A DNA stretch of 64,000 nt from JBBQYD01 sp942493075 (GTDB lineage: Bacteria; Verrucomicrobiota; Verrucomicrobiia; Limisphaerales; UBA8199), in NCBI GenBank assembly GCA_942493075.1, contig OW818681.1:1364001-1428000 (forward strand). The letters are read 5' to 3'. Position 1 is the stretch's first letter. Each line of letters starts with the position of its first letter. The position numbers were made by a program, and so were the translations under genes. The notes beneath the pieces were generated by a model. It did no database searches and was not told where the DNA came from. It saw only the letters and a program-made list of their open reading frames with translations. Below are positions 9,107-17,927 of the stretch, in pieces.

Positions 9107-10378
9107 CTAACCCGCGGGTGGAGGCGGGTTTTGATCCGTAGGCGGTTCCTGAACGGGTGGTGCTTCCAGGAGCCTGGGTTTGCGATCATGCAAAGGCAGC
9201 CAGATGCGGAAGGTTGTGCCTCTGCCCACCTGGCTCTCCAATTCCAGGCGTCCACCATGCGAGCGCACGATGCGCTGAATGATCATCAAACCCAGCCCGG
9301 ACCCCTTCTTTTTCGTTGTAAAGAAAGGTTCAAAAATCCGATTGATCTGGTCTTGAGGTATGCCTCCGCCGGTATCGACTACGCTCACCCAGATGCCTTC
9401 GGCCCCTTCCCAGGTGCGGAGGGTTAACGTCCCGCCGCGGGTCATTGCCTGCATCGCGTTCTTCACCAGGTTCACCAGCATTTGCTGGATCTGGTTGGCA
9501 TCGATCGGCGTTTGAGGAAGGCGAGGAGCCAGGAGCAACGCAACCCGTAACCCCCGATTGTCCAGCTCAGGTTGCAGCAGCGTAATGGTTTTCTCCACCA
9601 CTGCGTTGAGGCTATCAATCTTGAGCTGCGGCGCCATGGGACGGATGGCCCCCAGGAATTGCGTGATCGTGTAGTCCAGGCGGTTGATCTCGCCCTTTGC
9701 CACAGACAAATAGCGATCCAGCTTGCGGGCTATTTCGACCGGGTCGGCTGCCTCGTTTCTCGCACCCACACGCGTGCGAGGTTTTTCGGGAAAGCCACCA
9801 ACCTGGAGTTTGCGCAGCTCCCTTTCCATAAGTTGGAGGTGGATATGGAGCGCGTTGAGTGGGTTTCCCAGTTCATGTGCCATGCTCGCTGCGAGCAGCG
9901 TCAAAGCCTGCACTCGCTGGCTTTCGATTGCTTCAAAGGTTTGCTGACGCGCTTCCGTTGCATCATGGAGGATCAGGGCAACACCGGCGCTGCCCGTGGC
10001 CTGACCATCCAGTGGCGCAGCGTACAACCGGAGGAAACGCGGGCGCGGATAGTGAATTTCAAACTCATGCCTGACGACTCCTTGTCCCCCGTGCGTATCG
10101 AACCTTGCGATCTTTTCCCAGTCCAGATCCGGGAAAAAGTTTGTGACAGGCTGGCCTTCAACTTCGGATTGAAGCCCTAACAAGCGGGTGACGGCCTGGT
10201 TGAAATAGAGGACCCGGCCTGACTCGTCCACTACCAGCACGCCATCCTCAATCGTGTTGAAAAGCGTTTCGAGGAAGCTTCTTTCGCGAGCCAGGCGCTC
10301 GACAACCGTTTGCAGACCCTGAGCATCGAGTCTTCCGATGCGCCCTAAGACTTTGTCGAGAAAACTGCTTTTTGCCAT
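9107..10378 (-). CDS. PAS-domain sensor histidine kinase
   Basis: This 423-residue cytoplasmic kinase lacks transmembrane segments. A PAS domain covers about residues 35-145 (DGVLVVDESGRVLYFNQAV). The HisKA domain has H168 in SMAHELGNPLNAL, and the HATPase has an N-box (LVNLVKNAMQAM), G1 (VVDTGGGIP) and G2 (GSGLGLMI). The last ~15 residues are proline-rich. It resembles NtrB-type soluble kinases in layout, but no response regulator lies beside it, so it is an orphan here. Its neighbours are an MFS gene (convergent) and corA (same strand, 21 bases upstream), so it may be co-transcribed with corA. Confidence 0.93.
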   Translation of the reverse strand: MAKSSFLDKVLGRIGRLDAQGLQTVVERLARERSFLETLFNTIEDGVLVVDESGRVLYFNQAVTRLLGLQSEVEGQPVTNFFPDLDWEKIARFDTHGGQGVVRHEFEIHYPRPRFLRLYAAPLDGQATGSAGVALILHDATEARQQTFEAIESQRVQALTLLAASMAHELGNPLNALHIHLQLMERELRKLQVGGFPEKPRTRVGARNEAADPVEIARKLDRYLSVAKGEINRLDYTITQFLGAIRPMAPQLKIDSLNAVVEKTITLLQPELDNRGLRVALLLAPRLPQTPIDANQIQQMLVNLVKNAMQAMTRGGTLTLRTWEGAEGIWVSVVDTGGGIPQDQINRIFEPFFTTKKKGSGLGLMIIQRIVRSHGGRLELESQVGRGTTFRIWLPLHDRKPRLLEAPPVQEPPTDQNPPPPAG

Positions 10379-10399
10379 GTGTGACGGACATTCAGCCGG

Positions 10400-11398
10400 T
10401 TAAAACCAGCGTTTTCGTTTGAAATACCAATACGTAGCCGCGGTGGATATGGCCATAACGACGGCGGCAACTCCATAACCATGCTTCCAATCCACCTCAG
10501 GCATGTGTTGGAAATTCATTCCATACCACGTGCCGATCATCATGAGCGGCGTGGTGATCACGGTGATCATGGTCAGGAGCTTGACCACCTCGCCCGTTTG
10601 ATTGGAGGACATGTTCAAATAAACCTGCAAAATGCCGGTCAACGAATCTGTATAAGCTTGCGCGAGTTCTGAGATGTGGAACAGGTCATCGTAAATGTCC
10701 CGGTAATAAGGCACCATATGCGCCCGAATCAGACGGAACTCGCCCTGGGCAAACTTGGCCAACACCTCGCGTTGCGGCCCGATGATCTGGCGCAGATGCA
10801 GCACCTCCTTTTTGATCTGGAGGATTTTGTTCATCGTGGCTTTGCTCGGTTCCTGCAACGCCTGCTGCTCCAGTTCGCCGATCTCCAGCGACAACTCATC
10901 CAGTGCCGGTTTGTAGTTTTCGACAATGGAATCGAGAAGCGTATGCGCGACGCGATCGGGTGCGCGCGCAATGTGCTGGGTGGTCTTTGTGGCGCGCTCC
11001 TCAGTCTGAGTCACGCTCCGGAGTGGTCCGTCGTGATAGGTCACTACGAAATTCTTCCCCAGGAAGAAATTCAGCTCACTGGTGGCGAACACACCGTCTT
11101 TTCGGCTGTAGTCCACCGCATGAATGACCATGAATAGGTAGGTGGTGAACAAGTCCCCTTCTTTCGGGGAATACTCTTCCACTTTTGGTGATGAACTGGC
11201 CATCACACAATCTTCGATCGAGAGGGGATGGAAATGGAAGACGTCCTCCAGCACGAACTTAGTTTCCTCCGGTGTGGGATTCTCCAGATCTACCCAAAGG
11301 AAGAGGTTGGTATCGGTCAACAGCGTTGGCATCAGGAACATCTCAATGTTCTTGCTGTGCAACCGGCCCTGGGTTGTAAAAACGAGCGATCGAATCAT
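10400..11398 (-). CDS. corA: CorA-family magnesium/divalent cation transporter
   Basis: This inner-membrane pentameric channel for Mg2+ (or Co2+/Ni2+) has 332 residues, the usual family length. A large cytoplasmic alpha/beta and helical domain precedes two C-terminal helices. The pore signature YGMNF (GMN at 293-295) sits after TM1 (LLTMITVITTPLMMIGTW) and before the short acidic periplasmic loop (MPEVDW). TM2 is followed by the basic tail KRKRWF. The 21-base gap to the downstream kinase gene allows co-transcription. I saw no Mg-sensing riboswitch in the ~160 bases upstream. Confidence 0.93.
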   Translation of the reverse strand: MIRSLVFTTQGRLHSKNIEMFLMPTLLTDTNLFLWVDLENPTPEETKFVLEDVFHFHPLSIEDCVMASSSPKVEEYSPKEGDLFTTYLFMVIHAVDYSRKDGVFATSELNFFLGKNFVVTYHDGPLRSVTQTEERATKTTQHIARAPDRVAHTLLDSIVENYKPALDELSLEIGELEQQALQEPSKATMNKILQIKKEVLHLRQIIGPQREVLAKFAQGEFRLIRAHMVPYYRDIYDDLFHISELAQAYTDSLTGILQVYLNMSSNQTGEVVKLLTMITVITTPLMMIGTWYGMNFQHMPEVDWKHGYGVAAVVMAISTAATYWYFKRKRWF

Positions 11399-11559
11399 GC
11401 ACCGTTCAAACGTTTCTCCTGAGGATTGTCAGGTTAGGCGGCTGGCCGCGGATAGCAAGCAGGACTTGTGCGACAACGCCAACACGGGTGTGATTAGAAG
11501 TGGACGACGCCAGTGTCGGAATAAGTAGTTCCGACTCCCCATCACTCTCGCGACATTTG

Positions 11560-12330
11560 CTACTTCGCCTTCTTCAGACTCGCACGTTTGGATTCCAAAT
11601 CGCCGAGGTCTTCCTGATAGATATAGAGCTCGCGGGCCACATTCCAGGAGTGGACGAAGAGCATTTGGTTCAGTTTGATCCACCGGGCGGAGCCATCGAT
11701 GAAGACCTCGTTGCCACCTGCGGGGGTCCCCCCGACTGGATTCTTGTGGGCCGGCAAGGTGGACCACCCGCTTTCAGGCGTGGTCGGGAAGACCCAACTT
11801 GTGCCATCCGGCTTCGCGACGACATCCGCCGCCAGCATCCAGGTCGGTTTAGCCTGAGCAATTTTCACCGGACTGGCAGAATTGAATGTGCCAAGGTTGT
11901 TATTCCATTTGGTGATGCCGCCGTAGTATTGGTAACCGATCAGGAATTGTCTGTAGGTTCGATCGAACATAGGAAACTCCGGCCGGTTCGGGCAGCCCCA
12001 CACGCTCCGTGAATTGGTCTGAGTAATGTTCAATCCAAGCGTCTTCCAGGATGAAATCGCGGCGTCGCTCTCGTTGAACTGCAAGGGGTAAGTGCCGCCA
12101 CCCGCGGGAACGACCTTGTCCGCATTCTCCGCAGCATAGGCGAAGGTTGCCACGCCGATTTGCCGCAAGTTGCTGAGGCAGGCGACTCGTTTTGATCTCT
12201 CTTTCGCGCGCGATAAGGCGGGCAGCAGCATGGCAGCCAGAATGGCAATGATGGCGATGACGACCAGCAGTTCGATGAGGGTAAAAGCCCGGCGGCTATC
12301 AGTGAGACGCAAGGTTCGGAACGAATTCAT
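11560..12330 (-). CDS. Pseudopilin-like (type II secretion/DUF1559-type) exported protein
   Basis: The likely start is ATG at 12330, giving 256 residues; an upstream extension to 12459 would put 43 unrelated residues before the leader and overlap the neighbouring gene. The N-terminus has a prepilin peptidase site and hydrophobic helix (RRAFTLIELLVVIAIIAILAAMLLPALSRAKERS). A globular C-terminal part follows, with NLRQIGVATFAYAAENAD and a VFIDGSARW motif near the end. In this family the C-terminal motif is usually H-x9-DG; here the His is 16 residues before the DG, a small deviation. It lies 94 bases downstream of a giant repeat protein gene on the same strand, a pairing seen three times in the window. 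Confidence 0.88.
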   Translation of the reverse strand: MNSFRTLRLTDSRRAFTLIELLVVIAIIAILAAMLLPALSRAKERSKRVACLSNLRQIGVATFAYAAENADKVVPAGGGTYPLQFNESDAAISSWKTLGLNITQTNSRSVWGCPNRPEFPMFDRTYRQFLIGYQYYGGITKWNNNLGTFNSASPVKIAQAKPTWMLAADVVAKPDGTSWVFPTTPESGWSTLPAHKNPVGGTPAGGNEVFIDGSARWIKLNQMLFVHSWNVARELYIYQEDLGDLESKRASLKKAK

Positions 12331-12424
12331 GCAGGTATTCTCTTGTTTCGTTGCTACGGCCCCCAGGCCAGCTCGTGGCGGGAACGCGGAGCCCCCGCCA
12401 CGACGATCAGATTGGAAAGGGCCC

Positions 12425-15400
12425 TTACGGCTTGTGCAGACGGTAGAACACGTTGCCACTGCTGTTCGGCTTCACCGTGTAACTGGTGGCTGCCTGCGAG
12501 CCCGGAACGTCATACCACGCGCCGGGTTCTGATAAGCTGGTGGAGTTGGATTGCACCTGCCAGCCGATGTAATTCTCCGGCCAGCTTAGGGTCAGCCCCG
12601 AAGCACTCACGCTAAATGTGATATTGGTGGGGGTGGTCGGCTGCCCGGCAACGACGCTCAGCACACCGCTGGCAGGATCGAAGTTCCAGGAATAACCGGC
12701 GCCTGGCGCGGGCGTGATGGTGTCGAAGTTACCACTGGCAGACGTGGCGGTGAAAATCTCGAAAGAATCTCCCAGGGCAAGCGTGCCAGCGATGTTGGTC
12801 ACCAGGAGCGTGCCGGCATAAGAGACGCTGCTCAGTCCCACCACCTTGTCGCCGGAACTGGTGCTCTTGTTGAGTTCCACCGACGTGCTGCTGCCCGTCT
12901 GGAGAGTCAGGCTGTTGTTGATGGTCAAGGTTCCGACTCCCGCACCGGGCGCCAGGGTGGCGCCGGAGGCGACCAGAACCGGCCCTGCAATTGTGCCGCT
13001 GCCTGACAGAGCGCCGCTATAAACATTCACCTGATTGGTCACTTCCGTAAGGCTGCCGCTGATCACCAGGGTGCCGTTGCTCACCACGGTCGGCCCGCGC
13101 AACGGACTGGAGCCTGAAAGCGTCCAGGTCCCCGATCCAATCTTATAGAGACTCAGCGTCGCGTTGGCCGGTGTCTCCGCCAGAGCACCCTGGATCTCCC
13201 CGTTGCCGTCGCCCTGGAGAAGCACATATCGCGGGGTTCCACCCACAGCCAACTCCACACCGGCCGTTACCAGCAGGGTGCCGCTGTCCGATTGGAGAGA
13301 GAGGAGGTTGCCACCGCCGGGGATGGCGATGCTGGAAGGCGGATTCAGCACGTTGTCTCCGCTGATATTCAGGAAATGGGGTGCGCTGTTGGGAATCGTG
13401 GCGTCCGTGGGCCGGTAAGCGCGCGGGATAATTTGAATGACATTGGTAAGGGTCTGCCCGCCGGTAAGTTCGATGCAGCTCTTGTTCTGGTTAACTTCAC
13501 CGATGCGGTTGGTTTGAGCGCCAAAGGCTTCCGGCCGGGCGAAACGCACACGCGTGTCGCCGCTGACCAGCAACGCGCCCGTCCAGGAGTTGCTGCCGTT
13601 AAAAGTTTGGGTGCCGCTGCCGAGCAGGTGAACAAGACCGGTGCCTTCAATATCCGGAGCGATCGTGCCGCTGCGGCTCGTGTTGAGGCGCAGCGTGGCA
13701 TTGTTGGTAATGGTGCCAGAGCCGAGGCTGGCTTGCTCGCCGCCGTCGCCGATTTGCAGCGTGCCAGAATTGATCAGCGGACCACTGGTCCACGTGTTGT
13801 TGGGTCCCAGCAGAATCGTCGTGCCGCTATTGTCCTGGGAAATGAATCCACCGCCGGAGATATTGCCCGGAACCGTAACAGTATTCAGCCGGTTGAACGA
13901 GATCTGGCCGTTGTTGATGATATCCCCCGTGCCCAGCGAGCCTGTATTCCCAACGTTGCCCACCCTCACAATGCCCGCGCTCACGGTGGTCGTCCCGGTG
14001 TAGTCGTTGTCCGTTTCGATCGTCAGCCCTCCAATGCCGGCCTTGGTCAGGGACATCGGACCAGACAGCTTGCCACTGCCTGTTAAGCTATATTCGGAGG
14101 CGCTGTCCACCACCAAAGCTCCCGGCATGATTGTGCTGCTGACCGTCAGAGGTCCTGCCATTCCGCTATCATCCAGACGCACAATGTCGCCCTGTTGAAA
14201 AGTGACCGGGAAAGCATGACTGGCAGCGTTGGACCAGTTGGCGGTCGTGAAGTCCCATTGGTAGTCGTAGGTGTTGTAGTTGTTCCACACGAGCGAGTCC
14301 ACAGTGGTGCGGATGGTTACAGTGGCAGTCGCGCTGGCTGCCGGGGTGCTTGCCTGATTCGAGGCCAGGACGTCATACGGGCCGGAGTCCGCAGCGGTTG
14401 CTGCCGCGATCGAGTAAGTGGTGTTGGTCGCGTCGAGGAGATTGGTTCCATAGTGACGCCACTGATACGTGATCGGAGGGAGGCCCTTGGCTCGGGCCGT
14501 GAGGGTGACGGGTTGCCCCACCGCCGCCACTGTATTCGAGGGATTAACCGTAAAAGTGAGTATCTCGCTGGCAAAGAGCATTTCGTCGGCTTCGCGAGCC
14601 ACTCGGCTGATTCGGACTTCGTCGATGCAGTTGGCGGAGCTGCCGGAGGAGCCACCGAAGCTCTCGCCCAAGGCGCCGCGGTTCTCATTGCCGACAACCA
14701 GGACGCCAGTAGCGCTGCCGGTCATGTCGGCTGAGAGAGTGGCGCTGGCCACCAGGTTGGCTTCGGTATAGGTGGCATCGAGCCGGGTCCAGTACAGCTT
14801 GAGATTCTCCGGAGAGCTGGCTATGCCGTTGTACGTGACGGCCACGTGAAACCACGTGTTTGGCGCGTAGGCATGCTCGGCAGGCAGGCCGGCAAGGTCA
14901 AACGAGAGCAATCCCCCCGAAACCATGATCGGGTTGAACTCAAGGGTCTTGCCATTGAGCCGGAACTGAAACCCGCGCGGAGTGGAGCTGTTATCCATGC
15001 AGATTATCTCCTTGTTCCCGCTTGCCGCCAGGGTGTCCAGGTCGGGCTGGCTCAGCTTGATAATGGCCTCGAATGTAAAGGCCCCATCCGCACCGGCCAG
15101 GCTTGAAATGGCGACTTTATCTGTTGTGGAAAGATTGTCCGGTTGAAGCGAGCCATCCTTGCTGGCATCCATGGCGAGGCCAAAGGAACGGTTGCCGTTC
15201 GTGTAGGTGGCAGCGGAGCCAAATCCACCGGGCGCTCCCGCTTCGCCCACGAGGACGGCGGCGGTGGTGGCCAGCGGATTGGCCACGGAAGCCCCATTAA
15301 CCGCCAGTAAAGAAGGTCCGCCAGCGACTGCGTTTGTCGCCACCAGACCGGCGGCATCGTTGAAGTGCCAGAGATGAACGGTATTCGCGTCAGGCGAGTA

Positions 15401-15502
15401 TGGGCCGGTCACCGCGCCCAAGCTGGTGAAAGGGGTTAATAGAAGCGAGGCGGTTCCCGCTGCCAGAAAGGCACAACATTTTTGCCAGTGTTTGTTTACC
15501 AT
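12425..15502 (-). CDS. Giant exported protein with LamG, Ig-like and autotransporter-associated beta-strand repeats
   Basis: This 1025-residue protein begins with a signal peptide (residues ~1-30). It then has a LamG/concanavalin-like domain (~40-310, with AFTFEAIIKLSQPD and ENRGALGESFGG), an Ig-like domain (~320-400, PITYQWRHYGTN...DSGPYDVLASNQ) and a long Gly/Thr/Ser-rich region of autotransporter-associated beta-strand repeats (~480-900, pattern GxLTKxGxGxLTIxxxNxYTGxTTVxxG). The C-terminal part ends VFYRLHKP. It is likely exported and surface-exposed or released. There is no barrel domain, so it is not a classical autotransporter. A TGTCACTTTACA motif lies 71 bases upstream of the start. 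The ligand is unknown; polysaccharide binding is plausible given the adjacent rhamnosidase locus. Confidence 0.88.
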   Translation of the reverse strand: MVNKHWQKCCAFLAAGTASLLLTPFTSLGAVTGPYSPDANTVHLWHFNDAAGLVATNAVAGGPSLLAVNGASVANPLATTAAVLVGEAGAPGGFGSAATYTNGNRSFGLAMDASKDGSLQPDNLSTTDKVAISSLAGADGAFTFEAIIKLSQPDLDTLAASGNKEIICMDNSSTPRGFQFRLNGKTLEFNPIMVSGGLLSFDLAGLPAEHAYAPNTWFHVAVTYNGIASSPENLKLYWTRLDATYTEANLVASATLSADMTGSATGVLVVGNENRGALGESFGGSSGSSANCIDEVRISRVAREADEMLFASEILTFTVNPSNTVAAVGQPVTLTARAKGLPPITYQWRHYGTNLLDATNTTYSIAAATAADSGPYDVLASNQASTPAASATATVTIRTTVDSLVWNNYNTYDYQWDFTTANWSNAASHAFPVTFQQGDIVRLDDSGMAGPLTVSSTIMPGALVVDSASEYSLTGSGKLSGPMSLTKAGIGGLTIETDNDYTGTTTVSAGIVRVGNVGNTGSLGTGDIINNGQISFNRLNTVTVPGNISGGGFISQDNSGTTILLGPNNTWTSGPLINSGTLQIGDGGEQASLGSGTITNNATLRLNTSRSGTIAPDIEGTGLVHLLGSGTQTFNGSNSWTGALLVSGDTRVRFARPEAFGAQTNRIGEVNQNKSCIELTGGQTLTNVIQIIPRAYRPTDATIPNSAPHFLNISGDNVLNPPSSIAIPGGGNLLSLQSDSGTLLVTAGVELAVGGTPRYVLLQGDGNGEIQGALAETPANATLSLYKIGSGTWTLSGSSPLRGPTVVSNGTLVISGSLTEVTNQVNVYSGALSGSGTIAGPVLVASGATLAPGAGVGTLTINNSLTLQTGSSTSVELNKSTSSGDKVVGLSSVSYAGTLLVTNIAGTLALGDSFEIFTATSASGNFDTITPAPGAGYSWNFDPASGVLSVVAGQPTTPTNITFSVSASGLTLSWPENYIGWQVQSNSTSLSEPGAWYDVPGSQAATSYTVKPNSSGNVFYRLHKP

Positions 15503-15572
15503 AAATGTGAGTGGATGCTAATCGTGAGGCTGCTCGTGAGTTCGAAGCTCGCCGGCTGTTTCCGGGGTGTTA

Positions 15573-15584
15573 TGTAAAGTGACA
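15573..15584 (-). promoter_or_regulatory. Second TGTCACTTTACA motif, upstream of the giant repeat protein gene
   Basis: The minus-strand 12-mer TGTCACTTTACA is identical to the one at 7775-7786. Here it lies 71 bases before the start at 15502, and TAACACC follows it directly. A shared regulatory element for exported proteins is an inference from these two sites. Confidence 0.35.
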
Positions 15585-15666
15585 TGCTGTCGGACATGGC
15601 GTAATGACCAACAGTCTAATGCACGGAGGAAGGAAGGATATACCGCAATCGGGGGATGAATCCCCC

Positions 15667-16335
15667 TCAGTCTCGCTCGGTGGAATCCGTGGAGGCGAAA
15701 TAGCGCGCTACGGCTTCGGTGCGGCTGTGGACGTGAAGCTTTTCGTAGATGTGTTTGAGATGTTCCCGCACGGTCTCGTAGGCCATGCCGAGCTTATCGG
15801 CTATCTCCTTGTTGGCGTATCCTTTTGAAAGGAGGCTAAGCACTTCCTCTTCACGCGCTGTGAGTGTCACCGCCACACCGCGCGCCACACTCCGGCCTCG
15901 AAAGGAGGCGACCACGCGCCGGGCAATCTCACTGCTCATCGGTGCTCCGCCCGAAACGACGTCGAGGATCGCGGCGCGCAACTCATCGGGGCGGGTGCGC
16001 TTGAGCAGGTAGCCATTCGCACCGGCCTCAAGTGCGCGGAACACGAAGTCACTATCGTCTGAGACGGTGAGGATGACGATCTGAACTTGGGGAAGGAGCA
16101 GCTTGAGACGCGCCGTACACTCGACCCCGCTCATTCTCGGCAGAAAAATGTCCATCAGCACAACGTCCGGGTTGAGCGGAGGAATGGTTCCCAAGGCCTC
16201 TTCGGCTGAAGCACAGGTGGCAATGCACTGCAGCCCGGTGCTGCCATTGATGAGCTGGCGCCAGCTCTCGCGGACGTCGGGCAAATCCTCGACGAGCACG
16301 ATGCGAATGTTGCGGGAAGTGTTTCTCGTAGTCAT
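15667..16335 (-). CDS. NarL/LuxR-family response regulator
   Basis: This 222-residue regulator has a receiver domain with the acidic pair near E16/D17, phospho-acceptor D62 (VVLMDIFLP), a conserved T in ILTVSDD and K in LLKRTRPDE. A LuxR-type helix-turn-helix at the C-terminus (LTAREEEVLSLLSKGYANKEIADKLG, with REHLKHIYEKL) binds DNA. Its start overlaps the stop of the kinase gene by 4 bases (ATGA), so kinase and regulator are translationally coupled. The probable target is the divergent rhamnosidase gene at 17928 or the adjacent exported-protein genes. A GGGGGA-TGAA-TCCCCC hairpin (15650-15665) follows the stop but lacks a T-tract. Confidence 0.95.
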   Translation of the reverse strand: MTTRNTSRNIRIVLVEDLPDVRESWRQLINGSTGLQCIATCASAEEALGTIPPLNPDVVLMDIFLPRMSGVECTARLKLLLPQVQIVILTVSDDSDFVFRALEAGANGYLLKRTRPDELRAAILDVVSGGAPMSSEIARRVVASFRGRSVARGVAVTLTAREEEVLSLLSKGYANKEIADKLGMAYETVREHLKHIYEKLHVHSRTEAVARYFASTDSTERD

Positions 16336-17804
16336 GCCACCTCTTGCCGGCTGTGCTTCAAGCCGAGCCAGGCTTTCCAGCGGGAGTTCTCACGTCGGCG
16401 CAGGTCGATCGGCGCCCGGAACACAACCCGGCATCCGGCCCCCGGCATGGTGGCGATGCAAAACTCTCCTCCGATCAGGGTCATCCGTTCTGCCATGTTG
16501 CCAAGGCCGTTCCGGTCGCCGCCCGCCGTTGTGGGGTCAAAGCCCCGGCCGTTATCCTCCACGATCACCTCCAGGAACTGCTCGCTGGCGCGGATCCGCA
16601 GGAATAGCTCGGTGGCGTGAGAGTGCTTGCCCGCATTGCGCAGCGCTTCCTTGACCCCGAGCAGCAAGTTGCGCCGCACAGGCAGGTCCAGGGGCACGGC
16701 GGGCAGGTCGGTGGCAATATCCAGGCGGCAATGAATGGCAGCCCCTTCCAGGAATGACTCGGCATGCTTGCAAATAAACGAGACAAATTCCTGGACCGTG
16801 TCGCGCCGCGAGTTGACCGCCCAAACCACCTCATCGAGCGTGTCCAGCAACGACCGGGCTTTGGTGCATAAGGCATCCACCCGTTCATGCAGGCCGCTCT
16901 GGGCCGGCAGTTCGCGCAACGCCAGCTCGCCTTGCAGAGTGAGCTGCGTAAGCCCTGCTCCCAGATCGTCATGAATATCGCGGGCTATTCGTGTCCGTTC
17001 CAGCCCGAGTAACTGGTGCGCCCGATTCTGAACCGCGAGACGACCCGCAAGACGAATGGAGAACGCCAGCGCCACCAGACAAACCGTGGTCAATAGCGCG
17101 AGAAACCAGCCTTGCTGCCAAAACCGGAGCACCACCGGCTCCAGGGCTGGTGCGGAAATGATGCCGTTGGGCCGCAACCACCAGGGCGTCTGGCCGGGCA
17201 CTCCAACTTCCAGTGCCCAAGGCCAGCGTGGGTCCGGTTCGGTCCGTTGCGTCCACCGCTTATAGTCATTTGGCACGACCCGCCACGATTTGTCTGACAC
17301 AATGCGCAGGTCGCCGCCGCCCTTAAAGTCGATGCGCAGCCCCAGGATCACTCCGCCCTCAAGGACGTCATTCAATCCTTCCACCGCGAGGGTCTGTTTT
17401 CCGGAGCTGAGCAGGCCTGTAATGTCGTAGTAGGTGAGATACTTCCAATCGCCGCCGCGTCCAATCTCTCGGCCGTTTAAGAAGATGCTGTAGCCGTTGT
17501 CTGCCGAGATCTTGAGAATGGCCCGGCTGATCTTCTTGCCGTGCGGAATGACGAAGCCGCGCCACAGACGGCAGGTCTGTTTATCCTCGAAATTGGTGGT
17601 CCAAATCCACGCACCAATTCCCAGCTCCTGGCAAATTTCGAGCGAAGCTGGAGTCGGCTGCGCCACGCTGGCCGCCCCCCGGCCCCGGTTGGGTTGCGCC
17701 GAAGCAGTCCACACGACCGCCGACAGAAGCGCCAGCGCCACATAACCGGCGCAGGCCAACCTAAAGAGGCCGCCTGTCCCCTGTCTTTCTGGACCAAAAC
17801 TCAT
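16332..17804 (-). CDS. HisKA_3 sensor histidine kinase with carbohydrate-enzyme-like periplasmic domain
   Basis: This 490-residue membrane kinase has TM1 at ~14-36, a periplasmic domain at ~65-220, TM2 at ~232-251, a HisKA_3 dimerisation domain with H278 (ARDIHDDLGAGLTQL) and a HATPase_c domain (VEDNGRGFDP, GNGLGNMAERM-like G box). The periplasmic domain reads WIWTTN, then SADNGYSIFLNGREIG, DWKYLTYYDITGLL and SDKSWRVVPND. The same pattern occurs in the divergent rhamnosidase (WVWYPE, TCDNQFTLFANGSTVG, NWKAFTLLDIPQLV, IDNSWRAA), which points to a shared jelly-roll module. The kinase therefore probably senses a carbohydrate or glycoside and works with the overlapping response regulator gene. 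Confidence 0.93.
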   Translation of the reverse strand: MSFGPERQGTGGLFRLACAGYVALALLSAVVWTASAQPNRGRGAASVAQPTPASLEICQELGIGAWIWTTNFEDKQTCRLWRGFVIPHGKKISRAILKISADNGYSIFLNGREIGRGGDWKYLTYYDITGLLSSGKQTLAVEGLNDVLEGGVILGLRIDFKGGGDLRIVSDKSWRVVPNDYKRWTQRTEPDPRWPWALEVGVPGQTPWWLRPNGIISAPALEPVVLRFWQQGWFLALLTTVCLVALAFSIRLAGRLAVQNRAHQLLGLERTRIARDIHDDLGAGLTQLTLQGELALRELPAQSGLHERVDALCTKARSLLDTLDEVVWAVNSRRDTVQEFVSFICKHAESFLEGAAIHCRLDIATDLPAVPLDLPVRRNLLLGVKEALRNAGKHSHATELFLRIRASEQFLEVIVEDNGRGFDPTTAGGDRNGLGNMAERMTLIGGEFCIATMPGAGCRVVFRAPIDLRRRENSRWKAWLGLKHSRQEVA

Positions 17805-17927
17805 GAGAACGCCATCGCTCGATCCGCCTGATAAAAGCCCGTTCAGTGCTTATCAGTTTGCCGTCGCGGGGACAATCACCCATTTGAGGTATGGTTGTAA
17901 ACCGCATGGGCTGGCAATCTTCATTTG
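17805..17927. promoter_or_regulatory. Divergent intergenic region between the sensor kinase and the rhamnosidase
   Basis: About 120 bases separate two divergent genes and must hold both promoters. I see no strong Shine-Dalgarno site before the rhamnosidase ATG at 17928 and no long inverted repeat. It is the natural place for an operator of the NarL-type regulator; this is inferred from position only. Confidence 0.4.

Noticed and set aside
9109..9132. AACCCGC/GCGGGTT hairpin with TTTT as a terminator for the MFS gene
   Set aside because: It lies in the C-terminal codons of the convergent kinase (proline-rich tail) and may simply reflect codon content; not counted as a feature.
9572..10180. 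202-residue plus-strand frame opposite the PAS kinase
   Set aside because: The kinase frame carries all motifs; the opposite frame has none.
11515..11535. GTCGGAA/TTCCGAC hairpin downstream of the pseudopilin-like gene as a terminator
   Set aside because: No T-tract follows on the minus strand, so the assignment is too weak.
11399..11559. Magnesium riboswitch (M-box) upstream of corA
   Set aside because: The stretch lacks recognisable M-box conserved loops and has only one short hairpin, which belongs to the upstream gene end.
13292..14086. 264-residue plus-strand frame opposite the giant repeat protein
   Set aside because: It mirrors the repetitive Gly/Thr codons of the beta-strand repeats, so it is an antisense shadow.
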